From Candidatus Eiseniibacteriota bacterium (GTDB lineage: Bacteria; Eisenbacteria; RBG-16-71-46; SZUA-252): a stretch of 6,362 nucleotides of DNA. Below, piece by piece: positions 5,140 to 6,362 of this stretch. The notes under the pieces are model-generated. The model made no database searches. It had not been told where the DNA came from and saw only the letters and a program-made list of their open reading frames with translations. The position numbers and the translations under genes are program-made. The stretch is taken from assembly GCA_016880395.1 (NCBI GenBank), contig JAEHDN010000026.1, positions 1 through 6,362 of the forward strand. The letters are read 5' to 3'. Numbering within the stretch: the first letter of the stretch is position 1; each line of letters starts with the position of its first letter.

Positions 5140-6362
5140 ATGAACCCACCGGAAACGGCTACGCCCGTGGCTGCCACTCCCGACCTCGCTGACATCTCGG
5201 CGCTCGATCCACGCGAGCTGCTCGCCGCCCTGGAAGCGGTTCGCGCCGGCGATTTCTCGGCCCGACTCCCCGGCGACCGGACCGGGCTCGCGGGCAAGAT
5301 CGCCGACAGCTTCAACGACATCGTCGGCTCGCTCGGCCGCACCTCGCTCGAGCTGGAGCGCGTCGGCCAGGTCGTCGGCCGCGAGGGCCGCATCCGCCAG
5401 CGCGTCAGTCTCGGCAGCCCGAAGGGCGCCTGGGGCGAGATGGAAGGCTCCATCAACACACTCATCGAGGATCTCCTCTGGCCGACCCGCGAGGTGACCA
5501 ACGCGATCTCCGCGGTCGCCCGGGGCGATCTTCTCCAGAGCGTCCGGCTCGAGGTGGACGGCCGCCCGCTCCAGGGGGAATTCCTCCGCTCGGCCACCAT
5601 CGTGAACAAGATGATCCAGCAGCTCGCCGTCTTCACGTCCGAGGTCACCCGCGTCGTGCGCGAGGTGGGCTCCGACGGGAAGCTGGGTGGCCAGGCCGTC
5701 GTTCCGGAGGTCGCGGGCACGTGGAAGGATCTCACCGACAGCGTGAACTCGATGGCCAACAACCTCACGGCCCAGGTCCGGAACATCGCGGACGTGACGA
5801 TCGCGGTGGCGAGCGGGGATCTCTCCAAGAAGATCACGGTCGACGTCCGGGGCGAGATCCTCCAGCTCAAGGAGGCCATCAACACGATGGTCGACCAGCT
5901 CCGGTCGTTCGCGTCCGAGGTGACGCGCGTGGCTCGCGAGGTGGGCACGGACGGGAAGCTGGGCGGCCAGGCCATCGTGCCCGGCGTGGCCGGCACGTGG
6001 AAGGATCTCACTGATTCCGTGAACTCCATGGCCAACAATCTCACCGCCCAGGTGCGGAACATTGCCGACGTGACCACGGCCGTCGCGCGCGGCGATCTCT
6101 CGCGGAAGATCACGGTCGACGTGCGGGGCGAGATCCTCGAGCTCAAGAATACGATCAACACCATGGTCGACCAGCTCAACTCGTTCGCGTCCGAGGTGAC
6201 GCGCGTGGCGCGCGAGGTCGGAACGGAAGGGCGGCTCGGCGGCCAGGCGCAGGTGCCCGACGCGGCCGGGACCTGGAAGGACCTCACCGACACCGTCAAT
6301 TTCATGGCGATCAATCTGACCGCCCAGGTCCGGAACATCGCCGAGGTCTCCACGGCCATCGC
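5140..6362 (+). CDS. Poly-HAMP signalling protein, probable hybrid histidine kinase (5' part)
   Basis: The visible 407 residues are a tandem array of HAMP-type signal-relay helices and run off the window. The start ATG has GGGGA (5128-5132) seven bases upstream. There is no signal peptide or membrane helix, so the sensor is cytoplasmic. Residues about 28-160 hold degenerate units (AVRAGDFSARLPGD, then ELERVGQVVGREGRIRQ, WGEMEGSINTLIEDLLWPT and AVARGDLLQSVRLEVDGRPL). From residue 161 a 92-residue unit repeats: 161-252, 253-344 and 345 onward. Each has SEVTRV, GGQA, GTWKDLTD, NLTAQVRNIA, GDLS-K-ITVDVRGEIL and a TMVDQL-type junction. The first two units agree at about 79 of 92 residues by eye. 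This arrangement is known in bacterial hybrid kinases and in fungal group III (Nik1/Os-1) osmosensing kinases, where HisKA, HATPase and often receiver domains follow. Those parts are not in the window, so the kinase assignment is inferred. A methyl-accepting or GAF-linked output is the alternative. Confidence 0.88.
   Translation, partial: MNPPETATPVAATPDLADISALDPRELLAALEAVRAGDFSARLPGDRTGLAGKIADSFNDIVGSLGRTSLELERVGQVVGREGRIRQRVSLGSPKGAWGEMEGSINTLIEDLLWPTREVTNAISAVARGDLLQSVRLEVDGRPLQGEFLRSATIVNKMIQQLAVFTSEVTRVVREVGSDGKLGGQAVVPEVAGTWKDLTDSVNSMANNLTAQVRNIADVTIAVASGDLSKKITVDVRGEILQLKEAINTMVDQLRSFASEVTRVAREVGTDGKLGGQAIVPGVAGTWKDLTDSVNSMANNLTAQVRNIADVTTAVARGDLSRKITVDVRGEILELKNTINTMVDQLNSFASEVTRVAREVGTEGRLGGQAQVPDAAGTWKDLTDTVNFMAINLTAQVRNIAEVSTAI
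5620..6362 (+). repeat. 276-base in-frame tandem repeat encoding HAMP units
   Basis: Two full copies (5620-5895 and 5896-6171) and a partial third (from 6172) encode the 92-residue HAMP unit. They are clearly diverged at synonymous sites, which indicates old duplications kept by selection rather than a recent expansion. Such repeats can recombine or collapse in short-read assembly, and the true copy number beyond the edge is unknown. Confidence 0.88.

Noticed and set aside
5055..6359. 434-residue open frame antisense to the poly-HAMP gene
   Set aside because: Its own translation is repetitive only because it mirrors the HAMP repeats. It has serine- and arginine-rich composition with no family signature, while the sense frame encodes a conserved protein.

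Overview
The window is GC-rich bacterial chromosomal DNA with a strong preference for G or C at third codon positions. Three things point to a free-living, signalling-rich lineage such as Candidatus Eisenbacteria, Acidobacteriota, Gemmatimonadota or a myxobacterial relative: an eno–ftsB pair, a soluble Ser/Thr kinase joined to a TolB-like domain and TPRs, and a poly-HAMP sensor protein. That placement is inferred from style and was not tested. The window probably begins at a contig edge and ends inside a gene.

Left part (1–690): an ECF-type RNA polymerase sigma factor on the minus strand is divergent from enolase. Its region 2 is clear, but the recognisable protein stops near position 87. From about 85 to 1 another minus-strand frame reads like a glycoside hydrolase barrel segment, so a chimeric join or frameshift is likely. 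Between the two genes lies a mirror-symmetric divergent promoter: both strands carry TTGACG–N18–TAGCGT around one centre at 641.5. Enolase has no Shine-Dalgarno and should be nearly leaderless.

Middle (688–4669): eno (glycolysis) and ftsB (cell-division septum protein) form a translationally coupled pair with an ATGA overlap. They converge on a 768-residue Ser/Thr kinase gene. The stop codons of ftsB and the kinase gene share one CTAG palindrome, with no terminator between them. The kinase start is uncertain: a GC hairpin sits where its Shine-Dalgarno would be, and a GGAGAG precedes an internal TTG.

Right part (4670–6362): an initiator tRNA-fMet with encoded CCA is followed by a strong intrinsic terminator. 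Next is an intergenic region with a probable promoter and small palindromes. Last is the 5' part of a large cytoplasmic poly-HAMP protein with 92-residue tandem repeats, like the sensor half of bacterial hybrid histidine kinases and fungal group III (Nik1/Os-1) kinases. Its catalytic part would lie beyond the window.

I see no CRISPR array, insertion sequence, phage gene or clear novel defence system. The most interesting items are the symmetric divergent promoter, the broken sigma gene and the poly-HAMP protein.
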